Source: Muribaculaceae bacterium
GTDB lineage: Bacteria > Bacteroidota > Bacteroidia > Bacteroidales > Muribaculaceae
DNA length: 12,038 nt
Assembly (NCBI GenBank): GCA_024400895.1
Contig: JAKSMA010000050.1
Span: 1 to 12,038 of the forward strand
Reading direction: 5' to 3'
Shown: positions 1-7,022 of the stretch, piece by piece
Position numbering within the stretch: the first letter of the stretch is position 1
Layout: the number at the start of each line of letters is the position of its first letter
Translations under genes and position numbers: made by a program
Notes under the pieces: model-generated
What the model saw: only the letters and a program-made list of their open reading frames with translations
Told to the model about the DNA's origin: nothing
Databases searched by the model: none

Positions 1-84
1 TTTAAGGTACATAATTAATTCATTATATAATAGCAATCCTATTTTTTTCAACACTGCAGTTACCAAAAAAATGGAGAGATTGGA

Positions 85-115
85 GCGGAATGTGTGGAAA
101 AATCACACATTCCGC
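85..115. other. Perfect 12-bp inverted repeat (hairpin)
   Basis: GCGGAATGTGTG at 85-96 pairs perfectly with CACACATTCCGC at 104-115 across a 7-nt loop. Read leftward (minus strand), a run of seven T (66-72) follows about 12 nt after the stem. It could therefore be a distant or second terminator for leftward transcription, although the gap between stem and T-run is longer than in a canonical intrinsic terminator. It lies just outside the palindromic element at 129-488 and no gene is visible beside it. Confidence 0.45.
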
Positions 116-128
116 TTGCATTTCGGGG

Positions 129-488
129 AGGCTGTCCGAAAACTTAAAATTACAGAATTGCAATTTACTGATTGAAAATAGAGGTTTTGGAGTTCAGGCT
201 GGAGGCCTGCACTTGTGAGTAACCGGGTACGCAGTGCCCGGATAAAAGAAGGAAAAGTATTCAGGCTGGAGGCCAGTACTTTGCAAATTGCTCGCAAACG
301 TGCGAGTATCTGGAAATCTTTGTGTTTGTAGGTACTGGCTTCCAGCCAGGGGGGGCGTTTTCCGTGGGCAAAATCTCCTTCATCGATTTTCCCCACGGTT
401 ACTCAACTGCTGGCTTCCAGCCAGAACATGGCACCTCTTTACAATTTGTAACTTTTTAGTGTACCCCGTTTTAGTTCTCGGACAGCCT
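129..488. mobile_element. MITE-like nested palindromic element, non-coding
   Basis: AGGCTGTCCGA at 129-139 recurs as its exact reverse complement at 478-488. The similarity continues inward imperfectly: AAACTTAAAA against GAACTAAAAC, then TTACAGAATTG (150-160) against TTACAAATTG (450-441). A second inverted pair is GGCTGGAGGCC..TGAGTAACCG (198-225) against its counterpart at about 396-423. A third is CAGGCTGGAGGCCAGTAC (262-279) against GTACTGGCTTCCAGCCAG (332-349). At the centre is CTCGC/GCGAG (291-306). One side also holds a separate hairpin at 362-398 (CCGTGGG..CCCACGG with AAAATC/GATTTT, one mismatch), and the other side has CCGGG/CCCGG (223-241). The whole 360 bp can fold as one long imperfect palindrome. 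It encodes no plausible protein; the open frames crossing it are fortuitous. Terminal repeats without a transposase fit a MITE mobilised in trans by a DDE-type IS. No clean target duplication is visible, so an IS remnant or a REP-like repeat cluster remains possible. Confidence 0.55.
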
Positions 489-505
489 GTGGAGGGAGGG
501 AGTGG

Positions 506-543
506 CACAAAAAGCACGGCTGGGTGAGAACACCGCCGTGCTT
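506..543 (-). terminator. Intrinsic terminator of nhaD
   Basis: On the minus strand AAGCACGGC and GCCGTGCTT form a perfect 9-bp stem (535-543 with 512-520) around a 14-nt loop, followed directly by TTTTTG. It lies about 50 bp after the nhaD stop codon and has the classic GC stem plus U-tract form. Confidence 0.85.
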
Positions 544-593
544 GATATTATTCCAAAAATTTTCTGGGTAATTAATTTCTATGTTTTCGCTGA

Positions 594-1922
594 TTAGTGG
601 AGCATTGCCACGATGTAGTTTTGTACCCAGTAGGTGAATATACCTGCAAAGTAACCTACTGCCACGAGCCAGCTGATGCGCTTCATGTACCAACCGAAAC
701 TGATGCGTTCGAGACCCATCACCACTACACCAGCAGCTGAGCCTACGATGAGAATACTGCCACCAACACCGGCACAGTAAGCAAGGAGTTGCCAGAAGAG
801 TCCGTCGACTGCATAATCGCCCACGAGGTTGGTGTACATACCCATGCAGCCTGCAACCAGTGGCACATTGTCGACAATACTTGAAACCACGCCGATGATA
901 CCTGTCACGAGGTAGTGGTTGCCGCACGACACTTCGTTGAGCCATTCACCCGCAAGTCCGAGCACCTTGATTTCTTCGAGGCAGCTCACAGCCATGAGGA
1001 TACCGAGGAAGAAGAGGATTGTACTCATATCGATGCGGCCGAGCACTTTGCTCACGCGGCGTTTCATGCTGTCGTGGCGATAGCGCTCTTTGCGGTAGAA
1101 GATTTCGATGGTGGTCCAAAGTACACCCAGCACGAGGAGAATGCCCACAAATGGTGGGAGGTTGGTGAGGTTATGGAACACTGGCACGAAGCACAAACCG
1201 CCTACGCCAAGGCAGAAAATGGTTTTGCGTTCACGGCTTGTGAACGATTCTTCCTCTTTCGTAGAGGTCGATGCAGGCGCGTCAAGTCGTCCTTTGAGCA
1301 TCCATTGCATAATCAATGCCGGTACCACTGCCGAAACGAGCGATGGCAAGAAAATTTCGGTGATTACGCCCGCTGCAGTGAGCAAGCCTTTGTTCCAGAG
1401 CATGATGGTGGTCACGTCGCCGATTGGCGAGAATGCGCCACCGGAGTTGGCCGCAATAATCACAAGCGAAGCAAAGGTCAAACGGTCTTGACGATTGTCG
1501 ACGAGCTTGCGCAGCACCATCACCATCACGATGCTGGTGGTCATATTGTCGAGGATGGCGCTGAGGAAGAAGGTGATAAACACGATTCGCCACATCAGTC
1601 GGCGCTTGCTGGTGGTGCGCAGTGCATCGCGCACAAAATTGAAGCCACCGTTTTGGTCCACGATTTCTACGATGGTCATTGCGCCCATCAAGAAGAAGAG
1701 TGTGGTGGCGGTGCTGCCAAGATGCTTCTCGATTACGGCATTTATCAGCTCGTGAGAGAAGTTAGGGATGTAGCTGGCAGGATCCATCATGAAGAGGGTC
1801 CATGTGGCCACAAACATGAGAAGTGCAATGGCAGCCTTATTGACACGGGTAACGCTTTCAAGGGCGATACATGCGTAGCCCAAGACAAACACCACAACAA
1901 TGGCAATGGTTAATGTAGTCAT
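594..1922 (-). CDS. nhaD: NhaD-type Na+/H+ antiporter
   Basis: A 442-residue integral membrane protein of the ion transporter (IT) superfamily, by its motifs a member of the NhaD family of inner-membrane Na+(Li+)/H+ antiporters that export sodium in exchange for protons. About a dozen hydrophobic segments cover the chain. The paired signatures of the inverted-repeat fold are visible: SAILDNMTTSIVM (121-133) and NSGGAFSPIGDVTTIMLW (159-176) in the first half, and SSIVDNVPLVAG (347-358) and GGSILIVGSAAG (387-398) in the second. The LDN-T and VDN-P elements with their Asp-Asn pairs are the expected ion-path residues. A hydrophilic cytosolic loop (about 212-233) joins the halves. Length is normal and the ATG start directly precedes the first membrane segment. 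It appears monocistronic, with its own promoter (2027-1997) and a strong terminator. Sodium or pH homeostasis is the likely role; the ion specificity is inferred from family membership. Confidence 0.9.
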   Translation of the reverse strand: MTTLTIAIVVVFVLGYACIALESVTRVNKAAIALLMFVATWTLFMMDPASYIPNFSHELINAVIEKHLGSTATTLFFLMGAMTIVEIVDQNGGFNFVRDALRTTSKRRLMWRIVFITFFLSAILDNMTTSIVMVMVLRKLVDNRQDRLTFASLVIIAANSGGAFSPIGDVTTIMLWNKGLLTAAGVITEIFLPSLVSAVVPALIMQWMLKGRLDAPASTSTKEEESFTSRERKTIFCLGVGGLCFVPVFHNLTNLPPFVGILLVLGVLWTTIEIFYRKERYRHDSMKRRVSKVLGRIDMSTILFFLGILMAVSCLEEIKVLGLAGEWLNEVSCGNHYLVTGIIGVVSSIVDNVPLVAGCMGMYTNLVGDYAVDGLFWQLLAYCAGVGGSILIVGSAAGVVVMGLERISFGWYMKRISWLVAVGYFAGIFTYWVQNYIVAMLH

Positions 1923-1996
1923 GCAAAATGCTTAATTTAAAAATATCATACAAATAATAACACTGATTCGGAACTTTCGATTTCCGAGATCGATGA

Positions 1997-2027
1997 CAAA
2001 GGTAGACTTTTTTCCTAACCTGACCAA
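1997..2027 (-). promoter_or_regulatory. Bacteroidetes-type promoter of nhaD
   Basis: On the minus strand TACCTTTG (2004-1997) matches the -7 consensus TAnnTTTG, and ATTGG (2028-2024) provides a -33-like TTG about 20 nt upstream. The predicted start is near 1990, giving a leader of about 70 nt. A small inverted repeat, TCGGAA/TTCCGA (1968-1987), falls at the beginning of that leader. Confidence 0.6.
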
Positions 2028-2099
2028 TTATATCGGCCTAAAAATGTAAAAATATGTTTAAATAGCTACTACTTGCGAAATAAACACCAATTTGGGGAG

Positions 2100-2195
2100 G
2101 GGATTTATAGGATTTTATAGGGCCAATAGGAACAATAGGATTTATAGGATTTATAGGACCTATAGAACTAATAGGGCTTTTAGGATTTAGGGGGA
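2100..2195. repeat. Degenerate A/T-rich tandem repeat (ATAGGATTT-type)
   Basis: About ten imperfect copies of a 9-11 bp unit around TTATAGGA / AATAGGA follow one another (for example GGATTTATAGGATTTATAGG at 2138-2157). The repeat lies between the terminator of the secreted-protein gene and the nhaD promoter. The rest of the 1923-2272 gap contains that promoter and short A/T-rich sequence; I see no gene there. My impression is that similar TCCTAT-rich arrays occur between genes in other Bacteroidales. No function is evident. Confidence 0.6.
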
Positions 2196-2208
2196 GGGAG
2201 AAATGGAG

Positions 2209-2240
2209 GCAGCAGTCGCTCTTGGGAGGGCGACTGCTGC
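2209..2240 (-). terminator. Terminator-like hairpin after the secreted-protein gene
   Basis: GCAGCAGTCGC (2209-2219) pairs perfectly with GCGACTGCTGC (2230-2240) over a 10-nt loop, starting about 33 bp after the stop codon at 2273. On the minus strand the stem is followed by pyrimidine-rich sequence, not a real U-run, so the termination mechanism is less certain than for nhaD. Confidence 0.6.
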
Positions 2241-2272
2241 ATTGCGGGTGATATGCGTTTGAGAGGCGGTGA

Positions 2273-4576
2273 TTACTTCACTGCCACTTTTGTGGCTGAG
2301 CCATCGGTGTAGCGAACGACAAACACGCCACGGCCTTCTGGCACTTGTGAGCCAAGGTATTGGCCAGTGATACTGTAAACGCCAGCTACAGCCTTCACGC
2401 CGCCGTCAATGTTCACGTCCTTCACGCCAGTCACAAGACCTTCCTGTACTATCACATTTGTGAGGCTGTGGTAGGTGGGAGCAAGACCCGACTCTTCGGT
2501 GTAGACAGCTTTCACGTAGAAGGTGAATGTTTCAAGCTCATTCTTGTGCTCACCATCCAGTGGCACTGAAAGCACTTTGGTGTAGCGAGGAAGAGTGGTT
2601 GTAATCATGTGCTTGTCTTCTGGAGCCTGAGCAGGAGTTTCCAACTCGAATGCTTCGTAGTGGCCAGTTTCGTTCTTTGGAAGAACATAGGTGGCTGCAG
2701 GAGTCATGATTTCGTTGAGTTTGCTGTTTGGATCGGCAAAGATAGCATCGCTTGCGTCTTCCACTGGGTGTTCGAGATCTTTAGTGTGGTATGCGCACAC
2801 TTCGTAGTGGTCAACGAATTGTTCGTTTGCAGTAACATCGAACATTACAGGGCAAGCCACATAGTGCTTATCCACTGTTTGACCACCAACCGTTTCGGTA
2901 ATCTTATACTGGCAAATGCTTGCTTTGAGCAAAGTGGTGATTACACCATCAACCGCCACTTCATGGTTATCAATAGCGAGTTGGAGAGTGATGTCTTCAG
3001 AATCGTGGGCTGTTTCGATGTCGATGAGCTCGTAGATGCCGCCACGCTTGTAGTTGTCGTCGCTATCGAAGAGAGCCAAACCAGATGCTGTTCCATTTTG
3101 GCCAGCTTGCAGCTGTTCGTCGGTGCAATACACGTATGGGTCGATGTGCAAATGCTTTGTGCTAATGGTGCGGCAAGTACCGCCGTCAGACACCCATGGG
3201 TTGGTTGCTTCTGATGCTTCGCCATTATCGGCGTGGTGGTGGCGTTGGCCATTGGTCCAAGTGCCTTCCACTCTATCCTTGAGAGCAGTGATACTTTCTG
3301 GGATAATGTGACCATCAGCATCACGGCTGTATGCACCTTCCACGAGGCCAGCGATACGGTTGTCGTGCCAAAGAGTGATGGCATGGTTGTATTTATTGGC
3401 TTCAATCTGTGCGGCAGTCACGCCTTCCACATTCTTGATGGCTTCGTAAGCACGGTGATAGTGGGTGAAGCCTGCAGGGTTTTCTTCGCGGGTGATGAGA
3501 ATCTTGCTTCCATCAGCTTTGAGATAACCAGTGAGAGGGTGAATTTCAGATTTAAGTCCTTCACCATAACCACGATTTACTTGAGTCAAGCCAGTGCCAG
3601 CGAGAAGTTGGTCGAGGTCTGCATCTGTTTGGGTGCCAAGAGTTTGGGTGTAAAGAGGTCCAAAACCAGAGAAATTGTGCATCCAGAACTGGGTGTCGCC
3701 ATTGGCTTTGTCCTCATAGTCGGCAATCGCTTCAAATGAGCGGCCTTCACCATTATGAGTGTCGTTGACAACGGTGTTAGGGTTATAGTGACGGAACTCT
3801 GCATAAAGGAAATCGTAGTGAGTTTCCTCAAAGTCGTCAGCAGTGCCGCGGATGCCATCGACACCATCGTTCTTAACTGCTAAACGCATGAAGTAGTGGC
3901 GCTGTCCCCAATATGGCGCAAGCATCAAGCTTTCGTCGAAGTGGGCATGCCCCCATGGAGTGACACCCAACCATTCAAAGTTGCTAATATCAGTCTGGCT
4001 AAGCCATACCTGAAGCGCGACATCTGAGATTAATGATGTCTCTGTTGTCAATTCTTCAACACCAGTTCTTCTCTTGATGCCTTCTTCTGCGTATGTAAAG
4101 TCGTCGGGTTGCATCATATGAATGCGCACATATTTGTGTTCGTTACCAGTCCCTTTGATCTGGTATTTTTTGTCAACAGGCTGAGCCATCACGTTGCAAT
4201 AGTCATCGCTAATAACGAAATCCCAGTCAAAAAGACCACCGAATGCATTTTCAAGGGTCACCATTTTGGCACTTGTTCCAGCGTTACCATCAAAATCATG
4301 CCAATCAACATCCGCAGTGCTTTTCTGAACAAAGCGACCTTTTGCAAAGCTATCTTTGATCCACATATTATTAGTGAATACCCGGTCTTTTGTAGAGCAG
4401 GCATCGCTTTGGTAGCTTGCTGAATAGAAAAGAGACTGACAATGACCACCATTTGCTGTGAGGATGTCGATAACTTCTTGAGCGGTTTGAGTACGTCCAA
4501 AGATGTCTTGTGCTTGTACGTTTGACGTTGCGAGAGCGCAAAGTGCGAGTAATAATAGTCCTTTAAATTTCTTCAT
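2273..4576 (-). CDS. Large secreted protein of unknown function with C-terminal sorting domain
   Basis: 767 residues from the ATG at 4576. I chose this start over one 22 codons upstream because it opens a clean signal peptide (MKKFKGLLLLALCALATSNVQAQ, cleavage near AQA-QD). I do not recognise the roughly 500-residue core, which is acidic, rich in aromatic residues and His, and contains an HHH near the middle (GQRHHHADNGE). The last 250 residues look like beta-sandwich modules, with segments such as EQFVDHYEVCAYH and ETFTFYVKAVY that resemble fibronectin-III strands. The final 36 residues (GVYSITGQYL..RGVFVVRYTDGSATKVAVK) match the pattern of type-A-like Bacteroidetes C-terminal domains used by the type IX secretion system. 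It is therefore probably exported and surface-attached or released. It has its own promoter (4789-4758), a leader of about 170 nt and a terminator, so it is likely monocistronic despite following the TPM operon closely. Confidence 0.8.
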   Translation of the reverse strand: MKKFKGLLLLALCALATSNVQAQDIFGRTQTAQEVIDILTANGGHCQSLFYSASYQSDACSTKDRVFTNNMWIKDSFAKGRFVQKSTADVDWHDFDGNAGTSAKMVTLENAFGGLFDWDFVISDDYCNVMAQPVDKKYQIKGTGNEHKYVRIHMMQPDDFTYAEEGIKRRTGVEELTTETSLISDVALQVWLSQTDISNFEWLGVTPWGHAHFDESLMLAPYWGQRHYFMRLAVKNDGVDGIRGTADDFEETHYDFLYAEFRHYNPNTVVNDTHNGEGRSFEAIADYEDKANGDTQFWMHNFSGFGPLYTQTLGTQTDADLDQLLAGTGLTQVNRGYGEGLKSEIHPLTGYLKADGSKILITREENPAGFTHYHRAYEAIKNVEGVTAAQIEANKYNHAITLWHDNRIAGLVEGAYSRDADGHIIPESITALKDRVEGTWTNGQRHHHADNGEASEATNPWVSDGGTCRTISTKHLHIDPYVYCTDEQLQAGQNGTASGLALFDSDDNYKRGGIYELIDIETAHDSEDITLQLAIDNHEVAVDGVITTLLKASICQYKITETVGGQTVDKHYVACPVMFDVTANEQFVDHYEVCAYHTKDLEHPVEDASDAIFADPNSKLNEIMTPAATYVLPKNETGHYEAFELETPAQAPEDKHMITTTLPRYTKVLSVPLDGEHKNELETFTFYVKAVYTEESGLAPTYHSLTNVIVQEGLVTGVKDVNIDGGVKAVAGVYSITGQYLGSQVPEGRGVFVVRYTDGSATKVAVK

Positions 4577-4757
4577 TAATTGATTTTTGTAATTTGTTAT
4601 ATTAGTAATTATTTGTAATCCCAAAATTAAAAAATCACCCAATTAGCCTTTTTCAAGTATACTACAAAAAGATACAGTATTAGTGAAAATATCAAATTCT
4701 GCTATTTGTCAGGGGAGAAGTATATTAGTAATAGTGCCGACTCAATCATCGGCAATA

Positions 4758-4789
4758 CAAAGATACAACCGCAAACGTTGGTTTGCAAA
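4758..4789 (-). promoter_or_regulatory. Consensus Bacteroidetes promoter of the secreted-protein gene
   Basis: On the minus strand TTTG (4789-4786), 20 nt, then TATCTTTG (4765-4758) match both consensus boxes exactly. The predicted start is near 4750, giving an unusually long A/T-rich leader of about 170 nt. An inverted repeat GCAAAC/GTTTGC (4771-4786, 4-nt loop) fills the spacer and touches the -33 box, so it could be an operator. A second one, GCCGA/TCGGC (4736-4753), lies at the predicted RNA 5' end. The promoter begins only about 45 bp after the last TPM gene, and no clear terminator lies between them. Confidence 0.7.
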
Positions 4790-4833
4790 CAAATGCACAC
4801 CCATTTACAGTTTATTAACTAAAAAACTGAAAG

Positions 4834-5469
4834 TTACGAGAAAGTTTTCGATGTGTTTTTTTGGCGGCGAGGGAAAAGAATAGCCACAAGAATGAGCGCA
4901 ATCCCTGCGCCAATATACCATTGCCACCACTTGCCCGTGCGCGCCACGCGATAGTCGTCGGCAGTATAGGTGCCTTCCATCACCCCTTTTACATAGGGCA
5001 GCACATTGCGGATGGCATATTCCACGGAATGGCCGTCGTAGATAGGTCCTCGCACCTTGTCGGTGCACAGATTCCGTGCAAATTTTCTGGGGAAACGAGC
5101 AGCAAGTTGAGGCGATGGAAAGAGGAACACTTCAGGCCGCTTGTTCTCGCCAAGCATCTGTATGGCAATCACCACGGTGGGCTTTTGTGCGGAGTGAATC
5201 GTACGGAAAACATCTTCCGCCACAACGCTGACGTGGCGAGGCATCGACACAGAGTCGACCACAGCCACAGCAATCACATTGCCGGTTGTTTTTTCATAGT
5301 CGAGCAGTTCCTGCTGCAAACGCGCAGCTGAATCGGGGTTGATGGCGTGGATGAGGTCGCTGACACGAGTCGACGAGAGTGCACTATCGGCAGCACGCAT
5401 CGCTGATGAGCAAAAGCCCACCAGCGACACAATCGTTGCCAATAATATTTTCTGTGCGAAAGGTTTCAA
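4834..5469 (-). CDS. Divergent, degenerate TPM-like membrane protein (last of array)
   Basis: 211 residues. No ATG exists between the preceding in-frame stop (5491-5493) and the signal peptide, so I take the TTG at 5469. It starts 1 nt after the TGA of the preceding gene, which suggests translational coupling. Residues 1-26 form a signal peptide (ILLATIVSLVGFCSSAMRAADS). Residues about 35-165 keep the outline of a TPM domain (VSDLIHAINPDSAARLQQEL, VIAVAVVDSV), but the hallmark W-G-V-G, D-N-G and G-R-G-L-E segments of its neighbours are missing. A membrane segment at about 184-199 (WYIGAGIALILVAILF) is followed by a short basic tail (RRQKNTSK), which places the C-terminus in the cytosol. It lacks the glycine/tryptophan tail. 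Assignment to the TPM superfamily rests on layout, operon position and weak similarity. It may be a structural, non-catalytic subunit. Confidence 0.7.
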   Translation of the reverse strand: MKPFAQKILLATIVSLVGFCSSAMRAADSALSSTRVSDLIHAINPDSAARLQQELLDYEKTTGNVIAVAVVDSVSMPRHVSVVAEDVFRTIHSAQKPTVVIAIQMLGENKRPEVFLFPSPQLAARFPRKFARNLCTDKVRGPIYDGHSVEYAIRNVLPYVKGVMEGTYTADDYRVARTGKWWQWYIGAGIALILVAILFPRRQKNTSKTFS

Positions 5470-5470
5470 A

Positions 5471-6037
5471 TCACTTTGCTTGCGCCTTGTCTAAGCGCTC
5501 GTAGATTTCGTCGAGAGCAGCCTTCACAGCACCGTAATAGTCGCCAGCCTGAAGGCAAGGAGTCATCTTCTTGTTGATAATGTCTTGGCAAATTGGGTAA
5601 GGAAGAGTGCGCTGCACGCCCACGCCTGTGGCAATAGCCAACTGACCTTGCGACTTTTCAGTTTTAGGCTTGATGAGAATCACCACGCCATCTTGCTTTT
5701 CCTTGTCGCCAACGCCCCACTTTTCGCCCACTTTTTTGGCGAAATCCAATGGCACATCGCCGCCGATGCCGTCGACAGTGACCACAGTCACAGGATATTC
5801 CTTCGAACGAATGTAGTCTTCGATTTCTCTTGCGCTGTCGGTAAGCACTTGCGCGAAGTCGTTCAGTGCCATGTTGGAAGATTGGGGCACATCGGTCAGA
5901 CGCATAACTGTTGGAATAGATGGGTCTTTCACATTTTCTGATGCGCTGCCACTATTCTCAGAACCAGATTTTGTGCACATGGTGAAAGTCATCACCATTG
6001 CCACCATCATAAAGATGGAAAAAACGATTTTTTTCAT
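5471..6037 (-). CDS. TPM-domain lipoprotein
   Basis: 188 residues. The N-terminus has a lipoprotein signal peptide ending at a lipobox-like F-T-M-C with Cys21, followed by a Ser/Gly/Asn linker; Bacteroidetes lipoboxes are often loose. The TPM domain spans about 57-180 and shows ALNDFAQVLTDSA, VTVVTVDGIGG, EKWGVGDKEKQDGVVILIKP and IATGVGVQRTLP. The usual G-R-G-L-E is replaced by G-V-G-V-Q. Unlike its neighbours it ends right after the domain, with no membrane segment or glycine/tryptophan tail. It is therefore predicted to be tethered by lipid in the periplasm, on the inner or outer membrane. A 202-bp gap separates it from the preceding TPM gene, and it is coupled to the next one by a 1-nt gap. 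Some TPM proteins (plant TLP18.3) have been reported as acid phosphatases; whether this one has activity cannot be told. Confidence 0.85.
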   Translation of the reverse strand: MKKIVFSIFMMVAMVMTFTMCTKSGSENSGSASENVKDPSIPTVMRLTDVPQSSNMALNDFAQVLTDSAREIEDYIRSKEYPVTVVTVDGIGGDVPLDFAKKVGEKWGVGDKEKQDGVVILIKPKTEKSQGQLAIATGVGVQRTLPYPICQDIINKKMTPCLQAGDYYGAVKAALDEIYERLDKAQAK

Positions 6038-6239
6038 TGCAGAATTGGGTTTGTGATTTTATTGTTAATTATTTTTTTTAGGGGGAAGTTAAGAAGTTAT
6101 GAAGTTAAAGAAGTTAAGACGATACCTGGAGCTGTTGATATTTCTTTGTGTGTGGGGGTCTCCTTCATCAGCTTTGACATTCGTCTCAATTTCTTAACAT
6201 CTTCAATCCCTAAACTTCCAAAAGAATCTTCTCCTCCAA
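6038..6239. repeat. Intra-operon gap with GAAGTTAA tandem repeat
   Basis: The only large gap in the TPM operon. Four consecutive copies of GAAGTTAW lie at 6085-6117. A related inverted copy, TCTTAACATCTTC (about 6192-6204), could pair with them. No TAnnTTTG promoter is present on the minus strand, no ORF is credible, and no strong terminator is visible. The hairpin potential could make it an RNA-processing or attenuation site that sets the level of the last two genes, but this is speculative. Confidence 0.5.
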
Positions 6240-6986
6240 TTACCAAGAGCCACCGGCACCGCCACCGCCGAAGGAGCCACCGCCAAAGCCGCCCCAGCTG
6301 CTACTCGAACTGCTTGAGAAGCCTGATGAGCCGCTGGAAGTGTAGGAGCCACTACCATCAGACCCGTATATCCACAATCCAATAATCACCACAAATATGA
6401 TGATCGCGATTATCCAATCGGTGAGGGAGAGGTCGTTATCATCTTGGTAGGTTTCGAAATTGTATTCGCCACGGCAAACCGGCATAATCACATTCAGGGC
6501 AGCCCATGTGGCAGCGGTGTAGTCGTTGTCTTCTTTGAGGCATGGAATCATCTTGTCCTCAACGATTCGATGGCAGAACACATCGGGCAACGCGCCTTCC
6601 AGACCTCGGCCTGTGGCAATATATACCTCACCTTTCGAGAAGGTGGTCTTCTCCTTAAAGAGAATCACGATGCCGTTGTCTTCCTTTGCCTGACCCACGC
6701 CCCAGCGGTCGCCAATTTCGGTGGCGAATTGGTTGGGGGTGAAGCCGTGCAAATCGTCAACGGTCACAATCACCACCTGGTTGGATGTCTGGTTGGAAAG
6801 CGCACGCAAACTGTCTTCCAGCTCCAGAACGGTCTCGGCGCTGAACAAATTAGCGAAGTCGTTGACCAATCTCGGAGGATATGGGCGCTCGGGAATGCCA
6901 TCGCCACCCTTCGCCGATGCCGCTACCGACGCCAACAAGAGCGCCATCACGCAGCAAATTCTGAACAGATAGAAATTCTTTTTCAT
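6240..6986 (-). CDS. Membrane-anchored TPM-domain protein with Ser/Gly tail
   Basis: 248 residues from the ATG at 6986. An in-frame start 9 codons upstream would spoil the signal peptide MKKNFYLFRICCVMALLLASVAASA, cleaved near residue 25. The TPM domain (about 40-172) is complete: LVNDFANLFSAE, SNQVVIVTVDDLHG, IGDRWGVGQ, EDNGIVILF, TGRGLEGALPDVFCHRI and VCRGEYNFETY. A membrane helix (190-206) follows, then a low-complexity tail (209-248) in which aromatic residues Y215, F223 and W231 separate Ser/Gly blocks of seven. The tail ends in WGGFGGGSFGGGGAGGSW, a typical YgcG-type ending. The TPM domain should be periplasmic and the tail cytosolic. DNA and protein identity to the 405-residue gene upstream is high, pointing to tandem duplication. 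Confidence 0.9.
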   Translation of the reverse strand: MKKNFYLFRICCVMALLLASVAASAKGGDGIPERPYPPRLVNDFANLFSAETVLELEDSLRALSNQTSNQVVIVTVDDLHGFTPNQFATEIGDRWGVGQAKEDNGIVILFKEKTTFSKGEVYIATGRGLEGALPDVFCHRIVEDKMIPCLKEDNDYTAATWAALNVIMPVCRGEYNFETYQDDNDLSLTDWIIAIIIFVVIIGLWIYGSDGSGSYTSSGSSGFSSSSSSSWGGFGGGSFGGGGAGGSW

Positions 6987-7022
6987 ATCACTTGGTAAAA
7001 TTCTTGAAATCATAAATATGGA

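Noticed and set aside
195..424. CRISPR-like array from four GGCTGGAAGCC-type repeats
   Set aside because: The copies are in inverted, not direct, orientation, with unequal spacing and no cas genes nearby.
103..527. Short open frames on both strands in the left region
   Set aside because: They run through the inverted repeats of the palindromic element, and their translations reflect those repeats (LPARGG, GLQPEL), not a protein.
915..1913. Long plus-strand open frame (332 codons) opposite nhaD
   Set aside because: It is the antisense shadow of a clear membrane protein. Its translation is an unnatural His/Glu-rich string with no domain and no promoter.
2609..3739. Plus-strand frames opposite the secreted protein
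   Set aside because: They are antisense shadows of a gene with a signal peptide, a sorting domain, a promoter and a terminator on the minus strand.
4800..4833. Intrinsic terminator of the TPM operon at CAGTTT/AAACTG (4808-4829)
   Set aside because: The stem is only 6 bp, A/T-rich and lacks a following U-run, so I could not support a terminator here.
4834..5491. Frameshift or start outside the signal peptide in the last TPM-like gene
   Set aside because: A stop codon lies 7 codons upstream of the TTG, and the signal peptide starts naturally at the TTG, so no frameshift is needed.
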